Positions 29,538 through 37,223 of a DNA stretch of 44,137 bases are shown here, piece after piece. This DNA is from Coriobacteriaceae bacterium (GTDB lineage: Bacteria > Actinomycetota > Coriobacteriia > Coriobacteriales > Eggerthellaceae), in the NCBI GenBank assembly GCA_031256895.1, contig JAIRPR010000064.1:1-44137 (forward strand), read 5' to 3'. Below the pieces are notes generated by a model. That model was not told the DNA's origin. It saw only the letters and a list, made by a program, of their open reading frames with translations, and ran no database searches. Every line of letters starts with the position of its first letter. Position 1 is the first letter of the stretch. A program made the translations under genes and the position numbers.

Positions 29538-29993
29538 TCAGGCTGTGAAGGCGCGCAGCCTGATGCCGGCTTCCTGAAGCAGCGACAAGGCCAGATCGTC
29601 GCTGTAGGGGTTTTGATAGACTATCTCGACCACCCCTGCGTTGATGAGCATCTTCGCACACACCACGCAAGGCTGATGGGTGACATAGATGACCGAGCCG
29701 GATATGTCTATGCCATAACGTGCCGCCTGGATGATGGCGTTCTGCTCGGCATGCAGCCCGCGGCATATCTCGTGGCGCTGCCCGCTGGGCACCCCGAGCT
29801 GCTGGCGCAGGCAACCGGTCTCGATGCAGTGGGTGAGGCCGCTGGGGACCCCGTTGTACCCGGTCGCCAAGATACGGCGGTCCTTCACAATGACGGCTCC
29901 CACCGCCCGGCGCAGACAGGTGGTCCTGGTGGCCACCTCATGCGCCAGGGTCATGAAGTACTCATCCCACGACGGCCTGTTGTATCCTTCCAT
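29538..29993 (-). CDS. Deoxycytidylate (dCMP) deaminase
   Basis: 151 aa, zinc-dependent deaminase making dUMP from dCMP for thymidylate synthesis. The zinc and proton-transfer motifs are 'LHAEQNAI' (HAE) and 'QPCVVCAKM' (PCxxC). '[11 protein letters not shown]' and '[11 protein letters not shown]' are typical of the ComEB/dCMP deaminase family. It lies 21 nt after upp, so pyrimidine salvage genes form one operon. The 235-nt gap to the atpI-like gene has GC-rich imperfect repeats and no clear terminator. Confidence 0.92.
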   Translation of the reverse strand: MEGYNRPSWDEYFMTLAHEVATRTTCLRRAVGAVIVKDRRILATGYNGVPSGLTHCIETGCLRQQLGVPSGQRHEICRGLHAEQNAIIQAARYGIDISGSVIYVTHQPCVVCAKMLINAGVVEIVYQNPYSDDLALSLLQEAGIRLRAFTA

Positions 29994-30014
29994 GGATAGA
30001 TCCCCTTCCTGGGC

Positions 30015-30656
30015 TTACTTCGTCCCGAAGATGCGGTCGCCCGCATCCCCCAGCCCAGGCACGATATACGCATCATCGTTGAGGCCTTCGTCGATGGCAC
30101 AGGTGTAGACGTGCACCTTCTGGTCGGCGGCCAAGACGGTCTCGATGCCGATGGGCGCCGCCACAATGACCGCCAGCTTGATGCTTTTCACGCCCTGCTT
30201 GCGCAGGTAGGCTATAGCCGCTGTGGCAGACCCGCCAGTTGCCAGCATGGGGTCTACCAGGATGACGTCGCGCTCGGCGATGTCCTCGGGCAGTTTGGCA
30301 TAGTATTCGACCGGCTCATGCGTCTCTTCGTTACGGTACATGCCCAGATGGCCCACGCGCGCGGCAGGGGTCAGCTCGAGCATGCCCTCGACCATGCCCA
30401 GGCCTGCCCGCAGTATGGGCACTATGGCCACCTTCTTCCCCTTGATGGACTTACAGGCGGCGCGGGCTATGGGCGTCTGCACCTCGATATCGACCAGAGG
30501 AAGATCCCTGGTGGCCTCGTATCCCTCGAAGATGGCTATCTCCTTTATGAGGTCGCGGAACTTCTTCGACGAGGTCTCAGAGCTTCGCAGGATGGAGAGC
30601 TTGTGCTGCACCAGCGGATGGTCGAGCACCGTGACACGGTCGTATGCCTGGGTCAT
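30015..30656 (-). CDS. upp: Uracil phosphoribosyltransferase
   Basis: 213 aa, converting uracil and PRPP to UMP. The PRPP loop is '[14 protein letters not shown]', and '[15 protein letters not shown]' and the C-terminal '[15 protein letters not shown]' are classic for Upp. The start is ATG 30656 ('MTQAYDRV'), 13 nt after the glyA stop; the track's 276-aa version extends through glyA in another frame. Confidence 0.97.
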   Translation of the reverse strand: MTQAYDRVTVLDHPLVQHKLSILRSSETSSKKFRDLIKEIAIFEGYEATRDLPLVDIEVQTPIARAACKSIKGKKVAIVPILRAGLGMVEGMLELTPAARVGHLGMYRNEETHEPVEYYAKLPEDIAERDVILVDPMLATGGSATAAIAYLRKQGVKSIKLAVIVAAPIGIETVLAADQKVHVYTCAIDEGLNDDAYIVPGLGDAGDRIFGTK

Positions 30657-30669
30657 CTTCGGCACCTTC

Positions 30670-31926
30670 TCAATAGTCGAATTCGGGGTACAGCGGATGT
30701 CTTGCGATGATGGCATCGACCTCTTCCTTGATGGCCGCAAGGCCTGCCTCGTCATGCACCGAGAACATGGTGCGGGCGATAAGGGCGCCCACCTGGTAAC
30801 AATCCCCCGCATCGAGGCCACGGGTGGTCGCCGCAGCAGAGCCAACCCTGATGCCGCTGGTCACAAAGGGCGAACGCGGCTCATTGGGAATCGAGTTCTT
30901 GTTGACCGTCAGGCCGACACGCTCGAGCAGCTTCTCGGCGTCCTTCCCGGTCACATCTGCCGCCGTCAGGTCCACCAGGCACAGATGGTTGTCGGTGCCG
31001 CCAGAGACCAGGCGCAGGCCGCCATCCATCATGCCTTTGCCCAGCTGCTCGGCATTCACGACCACTTGGTCGATGTAATCGGCATAACTGGGCTGCAAAG
31101 CTTCGCCGAAGGCGACCGCCTTGCCTGCGATCACATGCATGAGCGGGCCGCCCTGTGCACCGGGGAAGACTGCCTTGTCTATCTTTGCGGCGATCTCTTC
31201 ATTGTTGGTCAGGATGAAGCCGCCACGGGGTCCGCGCAAGGTCTTGTGGCTGGTGGAGGTGACCACATCGGCACAAGGAAGCGGGCTTGGGTGGGCACCG
31301 GTTGCCACGAGGCCTGCGATGTGGGCCATGTCCACCATGAACAAGGCATCGACCTCATGGGCGATGGCTGCCATGCGCTCGAAGTCTATCGTGCGTGGAT
31401 AAGCCGAAGCCCCGCCCACGACAAGGCGTGGGCGCAGCTCTTTGGCAAGGCGGGCCATTGCCTCGTAGTCGATCGTCTCAGTTTCAGGATGAAGGCCATA
31501 GGCGGCGAAGCGGTAGTATTTCCCCGAGAAGTTGACCGGTGAGCCATGGGTGAGGTGGCCGCCCTGGTCAAGGCTCATACCCAAGACGGTGTCGCCCAGG
31601 TCGAGCAGGGCGGTGTAGGCGGCGAAGTTCGCATTGGCACCGGAATGGGGCTGCACATTGGCGAACGAGCAGTTGTAGACCGCGCAAGCCCGCTCACGCG
31701 CAAGATCTTCGGCGATATCGACCTTCTCGCAGCCGCCATAGTAGCGCTTGCCGGGATAGCCTTCCGCGTACTTGTTGGTCAGCACGCTGCCGACCGCCTC
31801 CATGACGGAAGGCGAGGTGAAGTTCTCCGAGGCTATCAGCTCGATGCTTGAACGTTGGCGGGCCAGTTCCTGGGAAAGCGCGTTCGCGACGGCGGGGTCT
31901 GTTCGAGAGACATATTGCAGCGGCAT
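30670..31926 (-). CDS. glyA: Serine hydroxymethyltransferase
   Basis: 418 aa PLP enzyme exchanging serine and glycine with tetrahydrofolate. The PLP-binding Lys lies in '[15 protein letters not shown]'. The N-terminal '[16 protein letters not shown]' and '[17 protein letters not shown]' blocks are complete. ATG is preceded by AAAAGGAG. It leads the glyA-upp-dCMP deaminase operon; together with atp this matches a gene order known in Firmicutes. Confidence 0.98.
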   Translation of the reverse strand: MPLQYVSRTDPAVANALSQELARQRSSIELIASENFTSPSVMEAVGSVLTNKYAEGYPGKRYYGGCEKVDIAEDLARERACAVYNCSFANVQPHSGANANFAAYTALLDLGDTVLGMSLDQGGHLTHGSPVNFSGKYYRFAAYGLHPETETIDYEAMARLAKELRPRLVVGGASAYPRTIDFERMAAIAHEVDALFMVDMAHIAGLVATGAHPSPLPCADVVTSTSHKTLRGPRGGFILTNNEEIAAKIDKAVFPGAQGGPLMHVIAGKAVAFGEALQPSYADYIDQVVVNAEQLGKGMMDGGLRLVSGGTDNHLCLVDLTAADVTGKDAEKLLERVGLTVNKNSIPNEPRSPFVTSGIRVGSAAATTRGLDAGDCYQVGALIARTMFSVHDEAGLAAIKEEVDAIIARHPLYPEFDY

Positions 31927-32030
31927 CGTACCCTACTCCTTTTGCGTGGGGGCCTCATCGCTCAAGGCCCTGTTCTGGTAAGCTTCAGGCTTGGGTTCCC
32001 GGTACTGCTTGGGGCCAGCCTTCAGTGCCC

Positions 32031-32039
32031 ATTGTAGCA
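32031..32039 (-). promoter_or_regulatory. Extended -10 promoter candidate for glyA
   Basis: TGCTACAAT on the minus strand fits an extended -10 (TGnTATAAT, one mismatch). No good -35 is seen. The leader of about 98 nt would hold a small hairpin, GGGCCT/AGGCCC (31950-31970), before the ribosome site. Confidence 0.45.
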
Positions 32040-32106
32040 CGTCCAAGCCCCCAGCGTGCCCTTCGTCATGCTTTCAACAAGCCTGGTGGCCACAGGTTGC
32101 CTGCCT

Positions 32107-32276
32107 GGTTGCTTGACGGGCGGCTTGACGGGCGGCTTGACGGGTTGCTTGACGGGTTGCTTGACGGGCGGCTGTGCGCCTTCCCCCTGTCTGGCGGCCA
32201 CAGGTCGCCTACCAGGTTGCTTGACGGGTTGCTTGACGGGTTGCTTGACGGGCGGCTGTGCGCCTTCCCCCTGTCT
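32107..32276. repeat. Duplicated arrays of a 12-bp repeat (GGTTGCTTGACG / GGCGGCTTGACG)
   Basis: Five units at 32107-32166 and three at 32215-32250, each array followed by the same 26-bp tail (GGCGGCTGTGCGCCTTCCCC and on). Units differ only at two bases (TT or CG). The whole block appears duplicated with a period of about 84 bp. Confidence 0.9.
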
Positions 32277-32289
32277 TCCCCTGTCCGCC

Positions 32290-33528
32290 TCATTCTGCCA
32301 GGAACAGGCTTCCCATGAAGGTGTGGCCTTCGGCAAGCAAAAGGCCGGTGGCGCCGGCCTGCGCCTCGGTCATACGTTGTGCGCCATTGTGGCTGACGCC
32401 CGGGCCTGCCAGCACAAAGGGCACCGGTTCGCGCGAATGCTTCCTGGTTGTAAGCGGTGTGGGGTGGTCGGGCATGACCGCTATGCGCAAGGGGTGCGAA
32501 CGGGCGTACTCGAGCAGGGGTGCCAGGATATGGGCGTCGCTTTGCTCTATGCTGTTGCGCTTCTCGTCGGGACGGCCGTCGTGGCCTGCCGCATCGGGCG
32601 CCTCCACATGGACGATGACGACCTCGTTCCCTTCCTTCAGCAGGGATATTGCCCCCCTTCCTTGTGCCGCGAAGTCGTTGGTGGGGCCATCGGTGACCCC
32701 TGCGAACTCGCAATACCGCATGCCTGTCATGAATGCCAAGCCTTTTAGCAGGTCAACGGCAGAATTGACCACCGCCTTCTTATGGTGCCTCTGGGCGAAG
32801 GGCACCAGTGACGAAGGCCTCATGCCTGGCCAGAAAGCCCAGACATGGTTGGCTGGCCACAGGCCTGCGCCCACGCGTCGTGCGTTCAGGGGGCTTGCGG
32901 CAAGCACCTTGTTCGCGGCCTGGATATAGCCGGTCAGGGCATGTGCCGCCTCATATGCGGCATGGCCTTCGGGTATGCCGCCCCCGCCGGGAAGCTGCGG
33001 CTGATATGCAGCCGTGATGTCGCGGCCCGTGTTGTCATGGGGGGTTGCATAAGCAAGGCCCATGAGCTCGGGGTGGCCGTTGACTACCAGGACCTGCCGA
33101 AACGAGGTGCCCGGATACAAGGTGAAGGTGTCGCTGTCGAGGGCAGACTTCAATTCTGCAGCCAAGGCGTTGCCGTCCTCGGTGGAGATGTTGTCGGTCG
33201 AATAGCCCCTCATGACGCCGTCTTCCACATAGCAGAGGTTCAACCGGAAGGCGACCTGCCCTGGCTCGAGGCAGATGCCGAGCGCAGCCGCCTCGATGCC
33301 GCCACGGCCAAGGTCGAAGGCGGCTGGGTCGTAACCCATGATGGAGAGGCAGGCGACGTCCGAACCGCTTTCCTTGGATGGGGGCACGTTCTGCATGAGC
33401 CCCGTGATGCCCGTCTGTGCCAAATGGTCAAGGCAGGGCGTACGGCTTGCCTCAAGGCTGGTCCTGCCCCCGAACTCAGGAACCGGGCAGCCCGACGCCC
33501 CATCGAGTATGACTAGTGCGTATTGCAT
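32290..33528 (-). CDS. apgM-type phosphoglycerate mutase family protein; proposed homoserine kinase
   Basis: 412 aa metalloenzyme of the alkaline phosphatase superfamily, related to archaeal-type cofactor-independent phosphoglycerate mutase. The nucleophile region is 'KESGSDVACLSIMGYDP'. Metal ligands are in 'LVILDGASGCP', 'DAAGHDGRPDEK', 'VMPDHPTP' and 'RKHSREPVPFV'. A subset of this family occurs beside threonine genes in genomes without a normal ThrB and has been named a proposed homoserine kinase. Here it is divergent from thrC across an 86-bp promoter region, which supports that role. Without a genome-wide look for ThrB and other phosphoglycerate mutases, either function remains possible. 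Confidence 0.85.
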   Translation of the reverse strand: MQYALVILDGASGCPVPEFGGRTSLEASRTPCLDHLAQTGITGLMQNVPPSKESGSDVACLSIMGYDPAAFDLGRGGIEAAALGICLEPGQVAFRLNLCYVEDGVMRGYSTDNISTEDGNALAAELKSALDSDTFTLYPGTSFRQVLVVNGHPELMGLAYATPHDNTGRDITAAYQPQLPGGGGIPEGHAAYEAAHALTGYIQAANKVLAASPLNARRVGAGLWPANHVWAFWPGMRPSSLVPFAQRHHKKAVVNSAVDLLKGLAFMTGMRYCEFAGVTDGPTNDFAAQGRGAISLLKEGNEVVIVHVEAPDAAGHDGRPDEKRNSIEQSDAHILAPLLEYARSHPLRIAVMPDHPTPLTTRKHSREPVPFVLAGPGVSHNGAQRMTEAQAGATGLLLAEGHTFMGSLFLAE

Positions 33529-33572
33529 GAAATCCTCCGCGCTTGGTCGTGCTTCGTTCTTTTTTCGTGCAT

Positions 33573-33601
33573 AGTATACGTTACCGATAACGTCCTCAGA
33601 A
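33573..33601 (-). promoter_or_regulatory. Promoter candidate for the apgM-type gene
   Basis: On the minus strand, TATACT (33573-33578) is a good -10. TTCTGA about 17 bp upstream is a weak -35. The spacer is occupied by the palindrome listed below. Confidence 0.45.
33578..33593. promoter_or_regulatory. Operator-like palindrome between the apgM-type gene and thrC
   Basis: ACGTTA-CCGA-TAACGT is a perfect 6-bp inverted repeat with a 4-nt centre, in the 86-bp region shared by the divergent genes. It lies within the leftward promoter spacer and 22 bp from the thrC start, so one bound regulator could control both. Confidence 0.5.
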
Positions 33602-33614
33602 GGAAGAATGTCCT

Positions 33615-35165
33615 ATGACCCAGGTTTTCTACATCGACACACGCGGCCACTGCACCGAGCCGGTTCCTTTCACCGAGGCCTTGGTACAAGGGCTTGCCCC
33701 GGGCGGGGGGCTCTTCGTGCCGGTGAGCCTTCCCCATTTGAACCTTGATGAGATAGCGGCTCTGGCTAAGCTTCCTTATGCCGCCCGCGCCGCAGCCATC
33801 TACCAGGCTTTCGGAGTCGATCTCGAGCCTGAAGCCGTTGACGGGCTGATGGCGCAGGCTTATGGCAGCAACTTCGATGACCCCGATATCTGCCCGATAA
33901 CCTCGCTTGACGCTAACACCCATGTCCTTGAGCTGTGGCACGGCCCCACCAGCGCCTTCAAGGATATGGCGTTGCAATGCCTCCCCCGCTTCTTTTCGGC
34001 AAGCACCCGACAGCTGCGGGCACGAGGGCTGCCTGTCCCTGAGTTCTGCGTGTTGGTGGCCACTTCGGGCGATACCGGGAAGGCTGCCCTGGAGGGCTTC
34101 AAAGACATGCCCGGAGTGAGCATCGGCGTGCTGTTCCCGCAAGACGGGGTGAGCGACATCCAGTACAAGCAGATGGCGACCCAGTCGGGAAGCAATGTGA
34201 TGGTTTGGGGCGTTGAAGGGAACTTCGACGACTGCCAGACGGGCGTGAAGGCGGTGTTTGCGGACCGCGCCTTCAACGAACGTCTCGAACGGGAAGCCAA
34301 TGTTGCTTTGACCAGCGCTAATTCTATCAATTGGGGGCGGCTGCTGCCCCAGGTCGTCTATTATGTGTCAAGCTACGCAAGCTTGGTCGCCCAAGGGAAG
34401 ATAGCCTGCGGGGAAGCCATCGATGTGTGCGTGCCCACAGGGAACTTCGGGAACATCCTGGCCGCATGGTATGCGAAGCGCATCGGCACCCCCCTGGACA
34501 TGCTGATGTGCGCAAGCAACGAGAACCGGGTGCTGACCGACTTCATCAACACCGGGCGCTACGACATCTCCCAAAGGCAGTTCCTTTTGACCCCCTCCCC
34601 TTCGATGGACATCCTGGTGTCATCGAACCTTGAACGGCAGCTCTTCGAGCTCAACGGGCGCGATGCCATGGCCATCCGCACCTGGATGGAGGACCTGCGC
34701 GATGGAGGGCAGTTCAGGGTCGATGTCGACACCTTCGCCGCGCTGCGCAGGCATTTCGTGGCAGATTCGGTGAGCAACGCCGATTGCCTCGCAACTATCA
34801 GGCAGGCTTTTGAGAAGCACCGCTACCTTCTTGACCCCCATACCGCTGTCGCCTATCGTGTGGCAGAGCGCCTGCGGGGGCAAAACCCCGTCCTTATCGC
34901 CGCCACCGCCCACTGGGCGAAGTTCGGCGATTCCGTCTATCGGGCGCTGCACGGGATGGAGCCGAACGAGTCCCTCCCCGAAAACATACGGAGCTTGAGC
35001 GGTTGTGGGCTCAATAGGCTTATCTCCACCGAGACTCAGTGCTACAATATTCCCCAAGGCCTGGCTCGACTCGATGGGCTCGACCTTCGTTTCACCGATG
35101 TCATCAAGAAGCCTGCAGAAAGCATCGAAGAAGCAGTCCTGCAGTTCTTGGGAATTGGCGGTTGA
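33615..35165 (+). CDS. thrC: Threonine synthase
   Basis: 516 aa PLP enzyme turning O-phosphohomoserine into threonine. The PLP Lys is in 'HGPTSAFKDMALQ'. 'VATSGDTGKAALEG', 'SANSINWGRLLPQ' and 'VPTGNFGNILAAWYAKR' are family hallmarks of the longer class of ThrC. The C-terminal ~55 residues ('LSGCGLNRLIST' onward) form an extra tail. AGAAGGAAG upstream of ATG is the ribosome site. Its substrate would be made by the divergent neighbour if that is a homoserine kinase. Confidence 0.96.
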   Translation: MTQVFYIDTRGHCTEPVPFTEALVQGLAPGGGLFVPVSLPHLNLDEIAALAKLPYAARAAAIYQAFGVDLEPEAVDGLMAQAYGSNFDDPDICPITSLDANTHVLELWHGPTSAFKDMALQCLPRFFSASTRQLRARGLPVPEFCVLVATSGDTGKAALEGFKDMPGVSIGVLFPQDGVSDIQYKQMATQSGSNVMVWGVEGNFDDCQTGVKAVFADRAFNERLEREANVALTSANSINWGRLLPQVVYYVSSYASLVAQGKIACGEAIDVCVPTGNFGNILAAWYAKRIGTPLDMLMCASNENRVLTDFINTGRYDISQRQFLLTPSPSMDILVSSNLERQLFELNGRDAMAIRTWMEDLRDGGQFRVDVDTFAALRRHFVADSVSNADCLATIRQAFEKHRYLLDPHTAVAYRVAERLRGQNPVLIAATAHWAKFGDSVYRALHGMEPNESLPENIRSLSGCGLNRLISTETQCYNIPQGLARLDGLDLRFTDVIKKPAESIEEAVLQFLGIGG

Positions 35166-35315
35166 ACCGGGACATGTGCTGACGCCTTCCCCGCACATCC
35201 GTGCTGCAGGCAGGCTTTCACGTCCGGGACGGCTTGGCCGCTGCTTCCATGGGGAACTCAGGGCAGCAAGAAGACATGCAATAACCACACCGAGAAGCGT
35301 TGTAACGAGGAGACT

Positions 35316-35657
35316 ATGAAGAATCTATCCAAGCTCGAACCGAGTATCCGGCTTAGCATCGAAGGCCCCGACAACAAGGGCGGCTCGGTCTTCGGCCCGG
35401 GCATTGCTGCCCTTTGCCTGGGAGTGCGCGAGATAGGGTCGCTCAACGCCGCCGCAAAGGGCATGGGCATGGCCTATTCGAAGGCATGGCGCATCATCAA
35501 GGACACCGAAGCCGCATTAGGGGTGCTGCTGCTCAACCGTGACGGCGCCCATGGCAGCACGCTCACCGACGAAGGCAACAAGCTGCTCGACATCCACATC
35601 GAGCTCCATGACCGCTTGACAGAAGAAGCGGCCAAGATATACCAGAGCCTGCTCTAG
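35316..35657 (+). CDS. ModE/LysR-like winged-helix DNA-binding protein
   Basis: 113 aa. It matches the N-terminal DNA-binding domain of ModE: 'FGPGIAALCLGVREIGSLNAAAKGMGMAYSKAWRIIKDTEAALG' covers the helix-turn-helix (only this domain is present), then 'GSTLTDEGNKLLD'. The molybdate-binding domains of full ModE are absent. In this lineage such single-domain proteins are often near molybdoenzyme or cofactor genes, but none is visible here. GAGGAG lies upstream of ATG. It follows thrC by 150 nt and may share its transcript or use its own promoter. Confidence 0.8.
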   Translation: MKNLSKLEPSIRLSIEGPDNKGGSVFGPGIAALCLGVREIGSLNAAAKGMGMAYSKAWRIIKDTEAALGVLLLNRDGAHGSTLTDEGNKLLDIHIELHDRLTEEAAKIYQSLL

Positions 35658-35858
35658 GCGGATCGGATTCCACCCGCGGGGTGTTCGGGACGCCGGATAG
35701 CAGGGGCTCCGGGTGGCTGGGCACTCCGGGCGGCTGCGGACTGCGGCTCATCGGGGGCTCCGTGCGGCCGGGGGCTGCCCTCGCTCGGCTGGCTTGTGGG
35801 CTTGTGCCTGTTGAGGCTTGAAGGCTGAAGCCTCAGCCTGCGTGTGACTTCCCTTTCG

Positions 35859-36278
35859 TTAGCCGCAATGGGGCTGCTCCTCGGCGACCACATTCCAACC
35901 CACCCCGAACCTATCGGTGACTGCGGCATGGAATACGCTGTAGAACGTCTCAGTGGGCGGAAGCGTTGTCTTTCCGCCGTCACACAGCGCTTCAAAGACC
36001 TCCGCCGCAAGCTTCCCGGTCGAAACGATCGCGGAAAGCCTTATGCCTTCCCCTTTTGCCACCGGTGTGGCCTCATCGGCAAACCAGACGTCCGTGCCGC
36101 ATATGGTCATTTCCGCATGCATGACCCACGTCCGCAAGAGCTCGGGCGGCGTCTCAGACCCTTCCGGCATATAATCGCCGTAGGGCATGACCTTCGGCTC
36201 GTCGCACCGAAAGACCGAACGATAGAAGGCTAGAGCCTCTGCGCATTCGCCATTGAAAACAAGGTACGGGGATATCAT
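35859..36278 (-). CDS. VOC-family (PhnB/glyoxalase-like) protein
   Basis: 139 aa with the pattern of the PhnB-like branch of the vicinal oxygen chelate superfamily: 'ISPYLVFNGECAEALAFYRSVF', 'HAEMTICGTDVWFAD', and the C-terminal 'YSVFHAAVTDRFGVGWNVV'. Such proteins are often small binding or resistance proteins, and the substrate cannot be told from sequence. AGGAAGG precedes the ATG. The 200-nt stretch between this stop and the ModE-like gene is GC-rich with no gene seen. Confidence 0.85.
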   Translation of the reverse strand: MISPYLVFNGECAEALAFYRSVFRCDEPKVMPYGDYMPEGSETPPELLRTWVMHAEMTICGTDVWFADEATPVAKGEGIRLSAIVSTGKLAAEVFEALCDGGKTTLPPTETFYSVFHAAVTDRFGVGWNVVAEEQPHCG

Positions 36279-36309
36279 CTTTGCCTTCCTTCCCTTTACT
36301 CTCTTGTTG

Positions 36310-36318
36310 ATTATAGCA
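36310..36318 (-). promoter_or_regulatory. Extended -10 promoter of the VOC gene
   Basis: TGCTATAAT on the minus strand is an exact extended -10. The predicted start near 36303 gives a leader of about 25 nt before ATG 36278. No clear -35 is seen, as is usual for this promoter type. Confidence 0.6.
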
Positions 36319-36419
36319 GAAACGAGCTGATGCTTTGGCGCCTATCGATCGAGCGGGGTACTGTTCGGCGGAGGAATGGGCATGTAAGGGGCATGGAAGG
36401 GGGCAGTCTTTTTCAAAAA

Positions 36420-36447
36420 CGGGATACCGTTTCTAAACAGTATCCCG
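36420..36447. repeat. 28-bp near-perfect palindrome
   Basis: The outer arms CGGGATAC and GTATCCCG and the inner GTTT-CT-AAAC are symmetric, with a single non-pairing position per arm. It could be an operator or a cruciform; no T-run follows on either side that would make it a classical terminator. Confidence 0.6.
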
Positions 36448-36559
36448 CTCTTGGGGTTTGTACTATCCCGCTTGCCCGCTGCCATAAAAAATGTTAATTT
36501 TACTGGCTTTTTGCCTGTTTTCTTATGTCAGCGGGGTTAAGGGGGCAGTCTTTTTCGTA

Positions 36560-36575
36560 TGTTTCACGTGAAACA
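36560..36575. promoter_or_regulatory. parS-like site 1 (exact 16-mer)
   Basis: TGTTTCACGTGAAACA is the centromere-like sequence bound by ParB (consensus TGTTNCACGTGAAACA, conserved across Firmicutes and Actinobacteria). The match is exact and fully palindromic. No parA or parB gene lies in the window. Confidence 0.75.
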
Positions 36576-36605
36576 TTTGTTCTTCTGCTCCGTTCATTCC
36601 CAGGG

Positions 36606-36621
36606 CGTTTCACGTGAAACA
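36606..36621. promoter_or_regulatory. parS-like site 2 (15 of 16)
   Basis: CGTTTCACGTGAAACA differs from site 1 only in the first base and lies 46 bp away. The following 30 bp are also repeated nearly exactly, so the two sites arose by tandem duplication. Confidence 0.7.
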
Positions 36622-36639
36622 TTTGTTCTTCTGTTCCGT

Positions 36640-36960
36640 TCATTCCCACGGCGTTGCTTCTTGCGCATACTGTGCGACCAGGCGGCCGAACACCATGGCG
36701 CCTCCAAACCCTATGCCTGAGGGGGCCTTCGTGCTGTGGTTCTTGATGTCAACGCCGTACTTCGCATAATTGCAGATGCCTCCGGCGCAGTACAGCCCTT
36801 CGATAGCTTCACCGAACACATCGATGACCTGCGATCTTTCGTTCTCCCTTAAACCGCCGGTCGTCGAGTACATGACCATGCCCGCCTCGAAGGCGTAGAA
36901 GGGCCCTTCGTCGAGAGCCTCGGGCACCAAGAAGACGACACCCCTGCCTGAAATTTCCAC
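36640..36960 (-). pseudogene. C-terminal remnant of an FAD-dependent fumarate reductase-like flavoprotein
   Basis: 106 aa open frame matching only the end of the flavocytochrome c / urocanate reductase-type flavoproteins: 'GPFYAFEAGMVMYSTTGGLR', 'QVIDVFGEAIEGLYCAGGI', then 'GFGGAMVFGRLVAQYA'. A whole protein would need several hundred more residues with the FAD dinucleotide fold, which is absent. Upstream sequence in other frames gives nothing recognisable. The GTG at 36960 has no good ribosome site. It is best read as a 5'-truncated relic of one of the many exported flavoproteins in this lineage. Confidence 0.8.
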
Positions 36961-37177
36961 AGCGACACACGCGAGAGGTGTAGCGGCTTGCCGGTTTGAG
37001 GAAGATGTCGCCCCCGCACCCCGATGGCATCTGTTATGGCATCTGTTATGGCATCTGCGCCCTCTCAGGCTGCATCGGACTTGTTGAATGCAAGAGACAA
37101 CTCATGAGCAACAGGTAAGCGTTGCGTGAGCACCTCTTGATCGGTGCCTAAACAACTCGTAGGCAACTCGTGAGCTG

Positions 37178-37212
37178 CGCGTGAGCGGCTGCAGCTTGCG
37201 GCCGCTCACGCG
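37178..37212 (-). terminator. Strong stem-loop behind the permease gene
   Basis: Perfect 12-bp arms (CGCGTGAGCGGC / GCCGCTCACGCG) with an 11-nt loop, beginning 11 nt after the permease stop codon. There is no T-run, so it is either a non-canonical terminator or a 3'-end stabiliser. A short 12-bp tandem repeat (GGCATCTGTTAT) lies further left near 37020-37050. Confidence 0.45.
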
Positions 37213-37223
37213 TATGGCTTGAC

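Larger units (their letters stand above)
31927..32289. other. Intergenic region with 12-bp tandem repeats
   Basis: About 360 bases between glyA and the apgM-type gene. It contains the glyA promoter candidate and a duplicated block of 12-bp repeats (32107-32276). The ORFs crossing it (for example 32022..32336) encode only 'QPVK'-type repeat peptide and have no plausible start, so they are not called. Confidence 0.6.
36319..36639. other. Non-coding spacer with palindromes, direct repeats and parS-like sites
   Basis: About 320 bases with no gene. It contains an 18-bp direct repeat (AAGGGGGCAGTCTTTTTC at 36397-36414 and 36539-36556), a 28-bp near-perfect palindrome with CGGGATAC / GTATCCCG arms (36420-36447), a further TATCCCGCT copy near 36474, and two parS-like sites in a 46-bp direct repeat. 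Part of it is AT-richer than the flanking genes. Confidence 0.7.

Noticed and set aside
32022-32713. ORFs 32022..32336 and 32066..32713 over the 12-bp repeats
   Set aside because: They consist of repeat-encoded peptide and shadows of the apgM-type gene; no start signal.
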